19,776 nt of DNA from Porphyromonadaceae bacterium UBA2720 (GCA_002353885.1 DEKO01000022.1:1-19776); one strand, 5' to 3'. Numbered from the stretch's first letter, positions 1 through 6,957 are shown. Made by a program: numbers and translations. Notes: generated by a model from the letters alone, not told the origin.

Positions 1-43
1 AAAAAAGTTTTGGTTTTTCGCTCAACTTACGCAAATTTTGGTG

Positions 44-51
44 TAATTTTG
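44..51 (+). promoter_or_regulatory. Candidate -7 promoter element of the TIM-barrel gene
   Basis: TAATTTTG fits the Bacteroidetes -7 consensus TAnnTTTG and would start transcription near position 58, about 17 bases before the ATG at 75. The -33 box is not convincing: only T-rich sequence around 9-20 is present. The assignment therefore rests on the -7 box and its distance to the gene. Confidence 0.5.
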
Positions 52-74
52 CGGCACAAAAACCATTAACAGAC

Positions 75-764
75 ATGAATAACCGACCTGAATTGATTGT
101 CATGCTGACGTGGCATGACTATACTGTTGCTGATGCCGCCACAGTGTTTGAGCATTGTAAGGACACATTGGCCCACTATTGGGGTTTTAAGGAGCATGGT
201 CTGCCCCATGACGAGATGAAGCAGCTTTATGACCGCATGCGCCAGTGCGGAAAAACTACACTGTTGGAGGTGGTGGCTTACACCGAAGCCGAGGGGCTTG
301 CCGCCGCAGAGGTGGCTGCCGAGTGCCATTGCGACATCTTGATGGGGACCAAGTATAGCGACACCATCAGGGACTACTGCCACAGCCACGGCATCCGCTA
401 CATGCCCTTTGTGGGCACGGTGACCGGTCGTCCGTCGGTGCTGACGGGCAGCATCGATGACATCGTGGCCGAAGCGCAGTCGCTTGCAGCCAAGGGTGTT
501 GACGGCATCGACCTGCTGGCCTATCGATACACCGGCGATGTATCGCGCCTGATGCGCGCCGTGACCGAGTCGGTCGACAAGCCGGTGTGTATGGCCGGTA
601 GCATCGACTCGACCCGGCGTCTTGACGAGGTGAGTAGGGTAGGGGCTTGGTCATTCACCATCGGCAGCGCGTTTTTTGAACACAAGTTTGGCGATGACTT
701 TGCCGATCAGGTCAATTTCGTGTGCCAGCACATCAAAGCGACAGAGGATGAACGAAAAAGTTAG
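75..764 (+). CDS. Putative phosphate-binding TIM-barrel protein, function unknown
   Basis: A 229-residue soluble protein with no signal peptide or membrane segment. It reads as an alternating beta/alpha barrel of the ribulose-phosphate-binding type: strands near residues 7-12 (LIVMLT), 64-68 (LEVVA), 87-91 (DILMG), 109-113 (YMPFV), 144-149 (GIDLLA) and 170-176. The C-terminal part has AGSIDS (174-179) and FTIGSAFFE (194-202), which resemble the two glycine-rich loops that hold a substrate phosphate in such barrels. Other recognisable blocks are WGFKEHGLP (36-44), GKTTLLEVVAY (59-69), GRPSVLTGS (118-126) and LLAYRYTGD (147-155). I have an impression of similar conserved hypothetical proteins but no functional name, and the reaction is unknown. 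The gene has its own likely promoter and ends 88 bp before frr, which also has its own promoter, so the two need not be co-transcribed. Confidence 0.7.
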   Translation: MNNRPELIVMLTWHDYTVADAATVFEHCKDTLAHYWGFKEHGLPHDEMKQLYDRMRQCGKTTLLEVVAYTEAEGLAAAEVAAECHCDILMGTKYSDTIRDYCHSHGIRYMPFVGTVTGRPSVLTGSIDDIVAEAQSLAAKGVDGIDLLAYRYTGDVSRLMRAVTESVDKPVCMAGSIDSTRRLDEVSRVGAWSFTIGSAFFEHKFGDDFADQVNFVCQHIKATEDERKS

Positions 765-770
765 CAATTA

Positions 771-802
771 TTTGTCAGATTGGTCAAGATGGTGTAACTT
801 TG
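771..802 (+). promoter_or_regulatory. Promoter of frr (Bacteroidetes type)
   Basis: TTTG at 771-774, a 20-base spacer and TAACTTTG at 795-802 match the Bacteroidetes sigma-ABfr pattern TTTG-N19-21-TAnnTTTG. Transcription would start near 809, giving a leader of about 44 bases for frr. The element begins just after the stop codon of the upstream gene. Confidence 0.75.
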
Positions 803-852
803 CACGATAGTTTGCAACATCATCTGAACAATCACTCAAAAAACATACGACA

Positions 853-1413
853 ATGAACGACCTGAAATTTTATCTGGACATGGCCGAGGAGAGCATGCAA
901 GAAGCCATTGCGTTCCTCGATGACTCGCTAGCCCACATCCGTGCCGGCAAGGCCAACGTGAAGATTTTGGACCCAATCCGCGTAGACTACTATGGGTCGA
1001 AGGTTCCCATTGGCAACGTAGCCAATATCTCGACTCCCGACCAGCGCACGATTGCCATCCAGCCATGGGAGAAGAACATGTTTCCTGTGGTTGAGAAGGC
1101 CATCATCAACAGCAACATCGGCATCATGCCCATCAACAATGGTGAGGTGATCAGGCTGAACATCCCGCCACTGACCGAGGAGCGCCGCAAGCAGCTGGTC
1201 AAGGACAGCAAGGCCGAAGCCGAGAAGGCTCGTGTGAGCGTGCGCAATGCCCGCCGCGAGTGCATCGACGGCTTGAAGAAGGCTGTGAAGGAAGGCATGA
1301 GCGAGGACGTGCAGAAGGACGGCGAGGAGAAGGTGCAGAAGCTGCATGACAAGTACATGAAGCAGATTGACGAGCTGTTTGCCGCCAAGGAGAAAGAGAT
1401 TCTGACGGTGTAG
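853..1413 (+). CDS. frr: Ribosome recycling factor
   Basis: A 186-residue protein, the normal length for RRF, which with EF-G and GTP splits the post-termination ribosome and frees mRNA and tRNA in the cytoplasm. The family is clear from the N-terminal helix with HIRAGKANVKILDPIRVDYYG (27-47 region), the domain II segment TPDQRTIAIQPWEKN, the hinge/domain return PPLTEERRKQLVKDSKAEAEKARVSVRNARR (116-146 region) and the C-terminal helix ending KQIDELFAAKEKEI. The arginine-rich SVRNARR block is the conserved ribosome-contacting helix of the family. It is preceded by a good Bacteroidetes promoter and followed by a palindromic hairpin at 1494-1519, so it is probably transcribed alone here. Nothing unusual is seen in the protein. 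It is an essential housekeeping gene in bacteria. Confidence 0.97.
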   Translation: MNDLKFYLDMAEESMQEAIAFLDDSLAHIRAGKANVKILDPIRVDYYGSKVPIGNVANISTPDQRTIAIQPWEKNMFPVVEKAIINSNIGIMPINNGEVIRLNIPPLTEERRKQLVKDSKAEAEKARVSVRNARRECIDGLKKAVKEGMSEDVQKDGEEKVQKLHDKYMKQIDELFAAKEKEILTV

Positions 1414-1493
1414 TGTGGTCATTGATCGGGATGCGTTGTGCCTGATGAACTGCCAAGCTGGCATCACGCCACAAACTGCGAAACTATAGCAAT

Positions 1494-1519
1494 CACGCGA
1501 AGCAAATTTGCTTCGCGTG
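1494..1519 (+). terminator. 26-bp perfect palindrome, likely frr terminator
   Basis: CACGCGAAGCAAA at 1494-1506 is followed directly by its exact reverse complement at 1507-1519. In RNA this makes a long GC-rich hairpin about 80 bases after the frr stop codon. The downstream U tract is poor (TGTTGTTATG), so factor-independent termination is likely but not textbook. The rest of the 1414-1729 gap holds only the promoter at 1689-1720; no other gene or RNA is recognised. Confidence 0.55.
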
Positions 1520-1688
1520 TGTTGTTATGAGAGGCTGGGAGTTGTGTCAGATTTTGCTGCAGGGCAGTCTGCGAGATAAGCATGAGTTTGTTAGCGGGCT
1601 GCTGTCGCGATGATACAGGGTGCAATGTGGGTTGCTCCTAGTCCGGCCAGTGATGGGTAAACACTTATCAACTGCGGAAGGTTAATGA

Positions 1689-1720
1689 TTTGGCACTTTA
1701 GTAAAAAGTAATTACCTTTG
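1689..1720 (+). promoter_or_regulatory. Promoter of the NamZ-like gene
   Basis: TTTG at 1689-1692, a 20-base spacer and TACCTTTG at 1713-1720 are an essentially perfect Bacteroidetes promoter. Transcription should begin around 1726-1728. That leaves no room for a leader before the ATG at 1730 and favours the in-frame ATG at 1754 as the true start of the next gene. Confidence 0.75.
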
Positions 1721-1753
1721 TAGCACTAAATGAACAAGTTCTATCGTATCGAC

Positions 1754-3001
1754 ATGAAACAATTCAATCTTCTATCGCGTCTCGTGCTGGCTGTGGCTGG
1801 CATGATGATAGTGAGTAGCGCCTGCACAGCACGCACCACACAGCCGGGTACTCAAACATCGATGCAGACACCGATTGCCAACAAGGGCACTGTGGTGGTT
1901 GGTGCAGCACGCACCAGCCAATATGTTCCGCTGCTCAAGGGCAAGCGCATCGCTCTGCTGAGCAATCAGACGGGTATGGTGGGTGACCAACATGTGCTGG
2001 ACATCATGCTTGCCAATGGTCTGAACGTGACCACCATCTTCTCGCCTGAGCATGGTTTCCGGGGTACGGCCGATGCCGGCGAACACGTGAGCAGCGGTGT
2101 TGATGAGAAGACTGGCATCCGCATCGCATCGCTCTATGACGACAAGGGCCCAATGCCCAGTGCCGAGACGATGCAACAGTTTGATGTCATTGTCACCGAC
2201 ATCCAGGACGTGGGTTTACGATTCTACACCTATTATGTGACGATGGTCAACCTGATGGATGCAGCAGCGGCCTACGGCAAAGAATTTGTCGTTCTGGACC
2301 GTCCCAATCCGAACATCATGACCGTGGATGGTCCCATCCTGGACATGACACTCAAGAGTGGGGTAGGGCGGTTGCCGATACCCACGGTATATGGCATGAC
2401 CATGGGCGAGCTGGCTCAGATGGTCAACGGTGAGGGTTGGCTCAAAGATGGCCGCAAAGTGCCCTTGACGGTGATTCCGTGCCAAAACTATACACGCCAG
2501 ACGCGCTACGAACTGCCCATTGCTCCATCGCCCAACCTGCCCAACATGCTGTCGATCTATCTGTATCCGTCGACGTGCTACTTTGAGGGCACAACCGTGA
2601 GCCTGGGCCGCGGCACCGACTGGCCGTTCCAGGTCTATGGTCATCCCGACATGACAGGACGTGACTTTGAATTCATTCCCCGCAGCCGTTTCGGTGCGAA
2701 GAATCCGCCTCAACTCGACCATCTGTGCCATGGTGTGGACCTTCACACAATGGATGCTGAGTCTGCCATTGCCCAGGGTATCAACCTGGAGTATGTCATC
2801 GATGCCTATCGTGACCTGAGTCGTCAGGGGAAACAATTCTTCCTGAAGAGCAACTTCTTTGACAAGTTGATGGGTCGCACCGACATCCGTCAAATGATTG
2901 AGCAGGGCAAGACTGCGAACGAAATCAAAGCAACGTGGGCAGAAGATGTCATAAAGTTCAAAAAACAACGTGCACCCTATCTGATTTATCCCGAAAATTA
3001 A
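1754..3001 (+). CDS. namZ: NamZ/DUF1343-family exo-beta-N-acetylmuramidase lipoprotein
   Basis: A 415-residue protein of the DUF1343 family (GH171). Its characterised member, Bacillus NamZ, removes terminal MurNAc from peptidoglycan fragments. The N-terminus is a lipoprotein signal with the lipobox Cys at residue 24 (IVSSAC), so it is probably anchored in the envelope. Signature blocks in order, numbered from this start: LLSNQTG (68-74), FSPEHGFRG (96-104), DIQDVGLRFYTYY (149-161), VLDRPNP (180-186), PIPTVYGMTMGEL (208-220), PSPNLPN (258-264), FEGTTVSLGRGTDWPF (277-292). The Glu of SPEHG and the DIQD aspartates are the acidic residues I would expect in the active site. An upstream in-frame ATG at 1730 exists, but the promoter places it almost at the transcript start. 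Likely role: salvage or turnover of cell-wall muropeptides in the periplasm. Confidence 0.9.
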   Translation: MKQFNLLSRLVLAVAGMMIVSSACTARTTQPGTQTSMQTPIANKGTVVVGAARTSQYVPLLKGKRIALLSNQTGMVGDQHVLDIMLANGLNVTTIFSPEHGFRGTADAGEHVSSGVDEKTGIRIASLYDDKGPMPSAETMQQFDVIVTDIQDVGLRFYTYYVTMVNLMDAAAAYGKEFVVLDRPNPNIMTVDGPILDMTLKSGVGRLPIPTVYGMTMGELAQMVNGEGWLKDGRKVPLTVIPCQNYTRQTRYELPIAPSPNLPNMLSIYLYPSTCYFEGTTVSLGRGTDWPFQVYGHPDMTGRDFEFIPRSRFGAKNPPQLDHLCHGVDLHTMDAESAIAQGINLEYVIDAYRDLSRQGKQFFLKSNFFDKLMGRTDIRQMIEQGKTANEIKATWAEDVIKFKKQRAPYLIYPEN

Positions 3002-3088
3002 ACCAGCAGCAAAAAACTGAGTCATACGTTCTGTATATGACAATTAAACATACATATCGCATCATCTATTAACTTAATATTGACAACA

Positions 3089-3598
3089 ATGAAAAAGACA
3101 ATTTTAAGCTTCGCCCTGGCAGCCATCGTCGCAATGGGCATGCATGCACAGACAGCTGTGACTGTCACTACCAATGGTGTGACCCAACAAAGCATCGAAC
3201 AACAGAAGAAGAATGCCAAGTTGGCCGAGAAACAGGCTGAGGAGCTGAAGAAGCAAGCCGAGGCCGCTAAGAAGCAGGCTGAGGCCGCCAAAAAACAGGC
3301 CAAGGAAGCCAAGGAGCAAGCCAAGAAGGCAAAAGAAGCCGAGAAGCAGGCTAAGAAGGCCGAAAAAGAGGCCAAGAAACAGGAGAAGATCCAAAAGCAG
3401 CGCCATGAGGCCCAGAAGAAGATAGAAAAAGAGAACAAGAACATCGAGAAAGTTCAGAAGGAACTTGCCAAGGCTCAACTCGAGGCTCAAGACCCTGATT
3501 TGCAGAAGCAGGCGAAGGCGCTGAAAAAGATTGACAAACTCAACAAGAAGATTGAGAAGTCGAAACAAAACATAGAGAAAGCTCAAAAGAAACTCTGA
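3089..3598 (+). CDS. Exported Lys/Ala/Glu-rich heptad-repeat coiled-coil protein
   Basis: A 169-residue protein with a clear signal peptide ending in HAQ at about residue 21, no lipobox and no further membrane segment. From residue 48 it falls into twelve consecutive seven-residue units (KQAEELK, KQAEAAK, KQAEAAK, KQAKEAK, EQAKKAK and so on, to ELAKAQL near 131), with Ala recurring at the same heptad positions. After a short break (EAQDPDLQ) a second Lys-rich helix runs to the C-terminus. This is a long, highly charged, Ala-core coiled coil. TolA-like linkers and other periplasmic spacer proteins look similar, but low complexity prevents a real family call. A TTG codon at 3080 is in frame, but ATG 3089 starts a standard signal peptide. 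It lies 87 bp after the NamZ-like gene and ends at a strong terminator. Confidence 0.8.
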   Translation: MKKTILSFALAAIVAMGMHAQTAVTVTTNGVTQQSIEQQKKNAKLAEKQAEELKKQAEAAKKQAEAAKKQAKEAKEQAKKAKEAEKQAKKAEKEAKKQEKIQKQRHEAQKKIEKENKNIEKVQKELAKAQLEAQDPDLQKQAKALKKIDKLNKKIEKSKQNIEKAQKKL

Positions 3599-3620
3599 GA
3601 AAATAGAACTATCTAAAAGA

Positions 3621-3656
3621 ATAATCCCCGCTAGGTGGCGGGGATTATCTTTTTCT
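3621..3656 (+). terminator. Rho-independent terminator of the coiled-coil gene
   Basis: ATAATCCCCGC (3621-3631) pairs perfectly with GCGGGGATTAT (3638-3648) around a six-base loop and is followed by CTTTTTCT. This is a strong intrinsic terminator 22 bases after the stop codon, and it closes the plus-strand gene group. Confidence 0.9.
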
Positions 3657-3660
3657 AATC

Positions 3661-3921
3661 TTGTTTCTTAGTGTTAGCCTTTTTAAAAGCCTTCGGCTTT
3701 TGCTTTTACCCGTTCGGTCGCGAGCACTTCGTGGTTGTAATCCAGCCGAACTGAGTGTCCCTACCGCCTGGCCATTCACGCGGCACGCCACGTCCCTACA
3801 ATGCCACTCCGGGGCGGACGGCGCTCCCGCGCCGTCCCTACAGCCGCAACCCTTTACCCCTTATCCTTTACCCCTTTACTCCTCAAGTTTTTGAAGGACG
3901 CTTGCGTCCTTCAAAACTTGA
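3661..3921. repeat. Composite intergenic repeat region, copy 1
   Basis: This gap between convergent genes is a mosaic of short repeat modules, not a gene. It contains a small hairpin AAAAGCC-TTC-GGCTTTT (3685-3701) and three CGTCCCTAC-like ends (near 3757-3764, 3790-3799 and 3832-3841). The 34-bp block at 3766-3799 recurs with three mismatches at 16029-16062. A GC-rich inverted repeat (GGACGGCG...CGCCGTCC, about 3816-3838) and a C/T-rich run (about 3850-3882) follow. The run is, on the minus strand, a series of GGGTAAAGG-like units. A long hairpin lies at 3883-3921. Open frames crossing it encode only repeat-derived Arg/Pro-rich sequence. Confidence 0.7.
3883..3921 (-). terminator. Long hairpin right after the peroxidase stop codon
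   Basis: GAAGGACGC (3893-3901) pairs with GCGTCCTTC (3904-3912). The flanking TCAAGTTTTT (3883-3892) pairs with AAAACTTGA (3913-3921) with one bulged base, giving a stem of about 18 bp. It begins two bases beyond the stop codon of the minus-strand peroxidase gene, a good place for termination or 3' end protection. There is no U tract on that strand, so it may act as an mRNA-stabilising structure or belong to the repeat family. Confidence 0.5.
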
Positions 3922-3922
3922 A

Positions 3923-4528
3923 TTATTTGAGCAATGCCTGGATGTCTGCCTCGATGAGCTTGATGTCGTGCGTGGGCTCGTAGCGAGCGATAACTTCACC
4001 TTGCTGGTTGACAAGGAACTTGGTGAAGTTCCACTTGATATCGGGCTTGCTGGCATATTCAGGATCGGCCTTGAGCATCATGTCGTTGAGCAGTTTGCCA
4101 ATCTTGTGGTTCAAATCAAAACCTTCGAAGCCTTTCTGTGCCTTGAGGTAGGTGAACAAGGGTGACTCATTGTCGCCATTGACTTCGATCTTCTTGAATT
4201 GCGGGAATTCGGTGCCATAGTTCAATTGGCAGAACTGCTGAATTTCGTCCTCAGTGCCAGGTGCTTGATTGCCAAACTGGTTGCATGGGAAGTCGAGTAT
4301 TTCGAATCCTTTGTCCTTATAGGCCTTGTAGAGAGCCTCGAGTTCCTCATACTGCGGTGTGAAACCACAGCGTGTTGCTGTGTTGACGATGAGCAGAACT
4401 TTGCCCTTATAATCGGCTAACGAAACATCGTTGCCTTTGCGGTCCTTGACCGTGAAATCATATACGTTTTGTGCCATGACAGTTGCAGAAAATAGTGTTA
4501 TTAATAATGTTATAATTGTTTTTTTCAT
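3923..4528 (-). CDS. Exported glutathione-peroxidase-family thiol peroxidase
   Basis: A 201-residue protein: an N-terminal signal peptide (about 19-20 residues, ending VMAQ) followed by a complete GPx domain that reduces hydroperoxides. Active-site residues are present: peroxidatic Cys54 in NTATRCGFTPQYEEL, Gln88 in FPCNQFGNQAPG, and Trp166-Asn167 in KWNFTKFLV, the Cys/Gln/Trp/Asn set of the family. It carries Cys rather than selenocysteine. A second Cys at 100 (QQFCQLNYG) lies 46 residues after Cys54, the spacing of the resolving Cys in thioredoxin-dependent GPx enzymes such as the Drosophila one. A 2-Cys, thioredoxin-type mechanism is therefore more likely than true glutathione use (inference). 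The signal peptide implies periplasmic action. The gene starts 38 bp after nadA on the same strand and is probably co-transcribed with it. Confidence 0.93.
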   Translation of the reverse strand: MKKTIITLLITLFSATVMAQNVYDFTVKDRKGNDVSLADYKGKVLLIVNTATRCGFTPQYEELEALYKAYKDKGFEILDFPCNQFGNQAPGTEDEIQQFCQLNYGTEFPQFKKIEVNGDNESPLFTYLKAQKGFEGFDLNHKIGKLLNDMMLKADPEYASKPDIKWNFTKFLVNQQGEVIARYEPTHDIKLIEADIQALLK

Positions 4529-4566
4529 TATTGTTTTAGACTTTGTGTCACACTGTTAATAATACT

Positions 4567-5553
4567 TCACTTGATGATACCCAGCTGGCGGCTGATGTCG
4601 AGCATTCGCTCGATGGGCCTGACAGCTCGTTGTGCAATGACAGGATCGACCTCGATGGTGGGCTGCATGTATCGCAACGAATTATAGAGCTTCTCGAGTG
4701 TGATGAGCTTCATGTAGTTGCACTCGTTGCATGCACACTTGCCATCGTCGGGTGGTGCAGGAATAAATGTCTTGTTGGGGCAACGACGCTGCATCTCGAA
4801 GAGTATTCCACTCTCGGTGCAGACGATGAACTCCTGTGCCTCATTGTCGACAGCATAGTTCAATAGGGCCTGTGTGCTTCCCACCTTGTCGGCCACGATT
4901 CTGATGGGTTTTGGGCACTCAGGGTGCACGAGCACCTTGGCCTCGGGATGTTCTCTGCGCAAGTCCATGAGCTTTTGTACCGAGAATTGCTCATGCACAT
5001 GGCAAGCTCCGTCCCACAGCAACATCTTGCGACCAGTGATGCTGTTGATGTAGTTGCCCAGGTTGCGATCTGGTCCGAAGATGATGGGCTCATCTTCGGG
5101 CAGGCTCTCGACAATCTGCTTGGCATTGGACGATGTGACGACGACATCGGTCAGTGCCTTGACGGCTGCGCTGGTGTTGACATAGCTTACTACAGTGTGG
5201 CCTGGATGAGCTTTGACGTATGCTTCAAACTCATCGGCCGGACAGCTGTCGGCCAGGGAGCATCCCGCACTGAGGTCAGGAACAATGACAGTCTTGTCGG
5301 GACATAGAATCTTGGCCGTCTCGCCCATGAAATGTACTCCACACAGGACGATGACAGGTGCATCGGTTTTTGCAGCAAGCTGTGCCAGTGCCAGACTGTC
5401 GCCGATGTGGTCGGCTAGTTGTTGAATCTCTGGGCGCTGATAGTAGTGCGCCATGATGACAGCACCGCGTTCTTGCTTGAGTCGCAAGATTTCGCTTCGC
5501 AGGTCTAGTCCCGGGTCGATGGGTTCATCGACATAGCCTTTATCAACATTCAT
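4567..5553 (-). CDS. nadA: Quinolinate synthase
   Basis: A 328-residue cytoplasmic enzyme that condenses iminoaspartate with dihydroxyacetone phosphate to quinolinate in de novo NAD synthesis, using an oxygen-sensitive 4Fe-4S cluster. Family blocks in order: AHYYQRPEIQQLADHIGDSL (35-54), VLCGVHFMGETAKIL (69-83), PDLSAGCSLADSCP (92-105), SYVNTSAAVKA (123-133), VVTSSNA (138-144), GPDRNLG (160-166), WDGACHVHEQF (180-190), VHPECP (209-214), ESGI (247-250), CACNECNYMK (273-282). By their spacing, Cys98, Cys184 and Cys278 are the expected cluster ligands. Extra cysteines at 273 and 275 recall the CxxCxxC region of E. coli NadA, but with a one-residue first spacing. nadB and nadC are not adjacent. 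The gene is followed by the peroxidase gene. Confidence 0.97.
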   Translation of the reverse strand: MNVDKGYVDEPIDPGLDLRSEILRLKQERGAVIMAHYYQRPEIQQLADHIGDSLALAQLAAKTDAPVIVLCGVHFMGETAKILCPDKTVIVPDLSAGCSLADSCPADEFEAYVKAHPGHTVVSYVNTSAAVKALTDVVVTSSNAKQIVESLPEDEPIIFGPDRNLGNYINSITGRKMLLWDGACHVHEQFSVQKLMDLRREHPEAKVLVHPECPKPIRIVADKVGSTQALLNYAVDNEAQEFIVCTESGILFEMQRRCPNKTFIPAPPDDGKCACNECNYMKLITLEKLYNSLRYMQPTIEVDPVIAQRAVRPIERMLDISRQLGIIK

Positions 5554-5766
5554 ATTATTAATTTTAGAATTTATTTTTTAAAGAAAAACTTTTTATTAGT
5601 GGTAGTAGGGGCGTTAATAGTGGCAATAACTTTCGGGCCGAAAGCTTGCAAAATCAGTTATTATAACATGATAATCAGATATTGTCATGTTCATTAACAA
5701 CCTAATTGTCTGAATTATTGTATGCTATAAACTTTATTAACAACCTGTTTACAACGTGCAAAGTTA
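5554..5766 (-). promoter_or_regulatory. Candidate promoter and structured leader of nadA
   Basis: On the minus strand TAACTTTG (5766-5759) fits the -7 consensus TAnnTTTG. Its -33 box would fall near 5789-5786, where only CAAG is seen, so the promoter is tentative. Transcription from about 5752 would give a leader of about 200 bases, long for this group. The leader has two inverted repeats: AACATGA/TCATGTT at 5665-5671 and 5685-5691, and CTTTCGG-G-CCGAAAG at 5630-5644. Either could be a regulator site or an RNA hairpin. I recognise no known riboswitch. Confidence 0.4.
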
Positions 5767-5981
5767 ATAAAAAGTCGGCACATGACTTGATGATAACGTT
5801 GAAAAAGTGTGTGGAAAGTCGTGAAAGAATTTTGTGTTAAGTTTTTTGGTCGTCTGTGTAGTTTGTTCATCTGCACAAATGTTTGGATTGTGCAAATGAA
5901 TTTTTGAATTGTTGTCGTCAAGTTATCAACATCAATTAACAGAGTTGTTGACAATGGACACTAGGTTGTAATTGGGTGTAG
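5767..5981. other. AT-rich intergenic stretch, no gene recognised
   Basis: This part of the 428-bp gap between nadA and the end of the long operon is strongly AT-rich. It contains DnaA-box-like words (TTATCAACA near 5922-5930; a TGTGTGGAAAG word near 5808-5818). An open frame on the minus strand (5715-5954) has no start context, no homology I recognise and a composition unlike its neighbours, so I do not call it. No strong terminator is visible for the operon that ends at 5982. Confidence 0.4.
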
Positions 5982-6956
5982 CTATAAGTATTTAATGAGT
6001 TTGACATGTGCAGTGGAGTCTGTGACCAGAATCATGGGTGTGTGTTGAATGTTGATGTTCTTGAGCATGGGGTCCATGATTCCTCCAGGTGCCCACCAGT
6101 GTGTGGCTGTGAGTGCGTTGGTTGCGATGTTTCGTGCCCACTGTGCAGTGTCGGTGTCGACGAGTATGTCGGCAATGTTGATGTTGTCGTCATAGGCGTG
6201 GGTGATGTTGTTGAGTGTGTCGATAGCGGCTTTTCGGTTCTTGTCGCTTCGTGACCAGAACAGGATGGCAGTGGGTTTGCCCATGACGTTGAGGTCTTCA
6301 AATCCTTTGTTGTGTTTGTAGAGTGTGATGTTGTTGATGATGCCTTGTGTTGCCTTGTTGTGCTGTATGAGATAGTCGATGGTTGCTGTGATTGGTTGCG
6401 GTTTTGCTTCGGGTTGAATGGTTTGTAGTAGTTTTTTTACCTTGTCGATGTTGTGGAGTTGGCTGTATTCAGCAACGAGTAGGACGGTTGACAATAATTG
6501 TTCGGGGTGTTGAGCAATTTGTTGCTCGATGAGTCGGTCGATGGCCTGGTAGTCGCTGGCATCAAAGATGTTGTTATTGTCCTTACGGAACTTCATCCAT
6601 TGCTGTGTGATGTCGTTTCCCTTGACATCGGTGGTTGGGACCCTGAGTCCGTCGCTCTTGACAGTCATGTTATCTCCATCTTTGACTACCATCTGTGCGA
6701 TGAGTTGGTTGTTAGCGTCCCAAATCCAGAGCAGGGTGTATTGTTTGCTGGTACCCTTGAAATTGAATTGGTTGCCCTCGGTGATCATGACACGTTGCGT
6801 GATGTTTCCGTTGTCGCCTGTATAGGCGATGGTAACGAACTTGTCGGGTGCGTTGTCGATTTGTCCTTTTATGGTGAAGTCGCTGTCGGTGCAGCTGGAT
6901 GTGGCAAGAGCCAGCGTGATGAGAGCAAGTGATAATGTTAGAAAGATAGGTTTCAT
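5982..6956 (-). CDS. DUF4369/thioredoxin-like lipoprotein lacking the CxxC motif
   Basis: A 324-residue lipoprotein with the lipobox Cys at 22 (ATSSC). Residues about 26-110 (FTIKGQIDNAPDKF...) have the beta-rich pattern of DUF4369, which in Bacteroidales commonly precedes a thioredoxin-like domain. A helical linker follows (about 115-205). The C-terminal part, about 222-324, has the thioredoxin fold pattern: GKPTAILFWSRSD (226-238), a second strand IADILVD (261-267) and a TPMILVTD strand (306-313) with the expected cis-Pro at 307. At the active-site position the sequence is W-S-R-S-D, without either cysteine, so disulfide chemistry is not expected. The chain ends soon after the last visible strand. 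It is the last gene of the operon, starting one base after the preceding stop codon. Function unknown; a binding role is likely. Confidence 0.75.
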   Translation of the reverse strand: MKPIFLTLSLALITLALATSSCTDSDFTIKGQIDNAPDKFVTIAYTGDNGNITQRVMITEGNQFNFKGTSKQYTLLWIWDANNQLIAQMVVKDGDNMTVKSDGLRVPTTDVKGNDITQQWMKFRKDNNNIFDASDYQAIDRLIEQQIAQHPEQLLSTVLLVAEYSQLHNIDKVKKLLQTIQPEAKPQPITATIDYLIQHNKATQGIINNITLYKHNKGFEDLNVMGKPTAILFWSRSDKNRKAAIDTLNNITHAYDDNINIADILVDTDTAQWARNIATNALTATHWWAPGGIMDPMLKNINIQHTPMILVTDSTAHVKLIKYL

Positions 6957-6957
6957 T

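Noticed and set aside
2216..3043. Minus-strand open frame of 275 residues
   Set aside because: It lies opposite the NamZ-like gene, which has clear motifs, a lipobox and a promoter; the antisense frame has none.
3755..4165. Plus-strand open frame starting in the repeat region
   Set aside because: Its first part is a translation of the CGTCCCTAC repeats (Arg/Pro-rich) and the rest is antisense to the peroxidase gene.
5715..5954. 79-residue minus-strand frame in the AT-rich gap
   Set aside because: No signal, motif or start context; biased composition typical of a non-coding AT-rich region.
5767..5981. Replication origin
   Set aside because: There are AT-rich sequence and a few DnaA-box-like words, but no box cluster, no dnaA or dnaN nearby, and genes on both sides run in the same direction.
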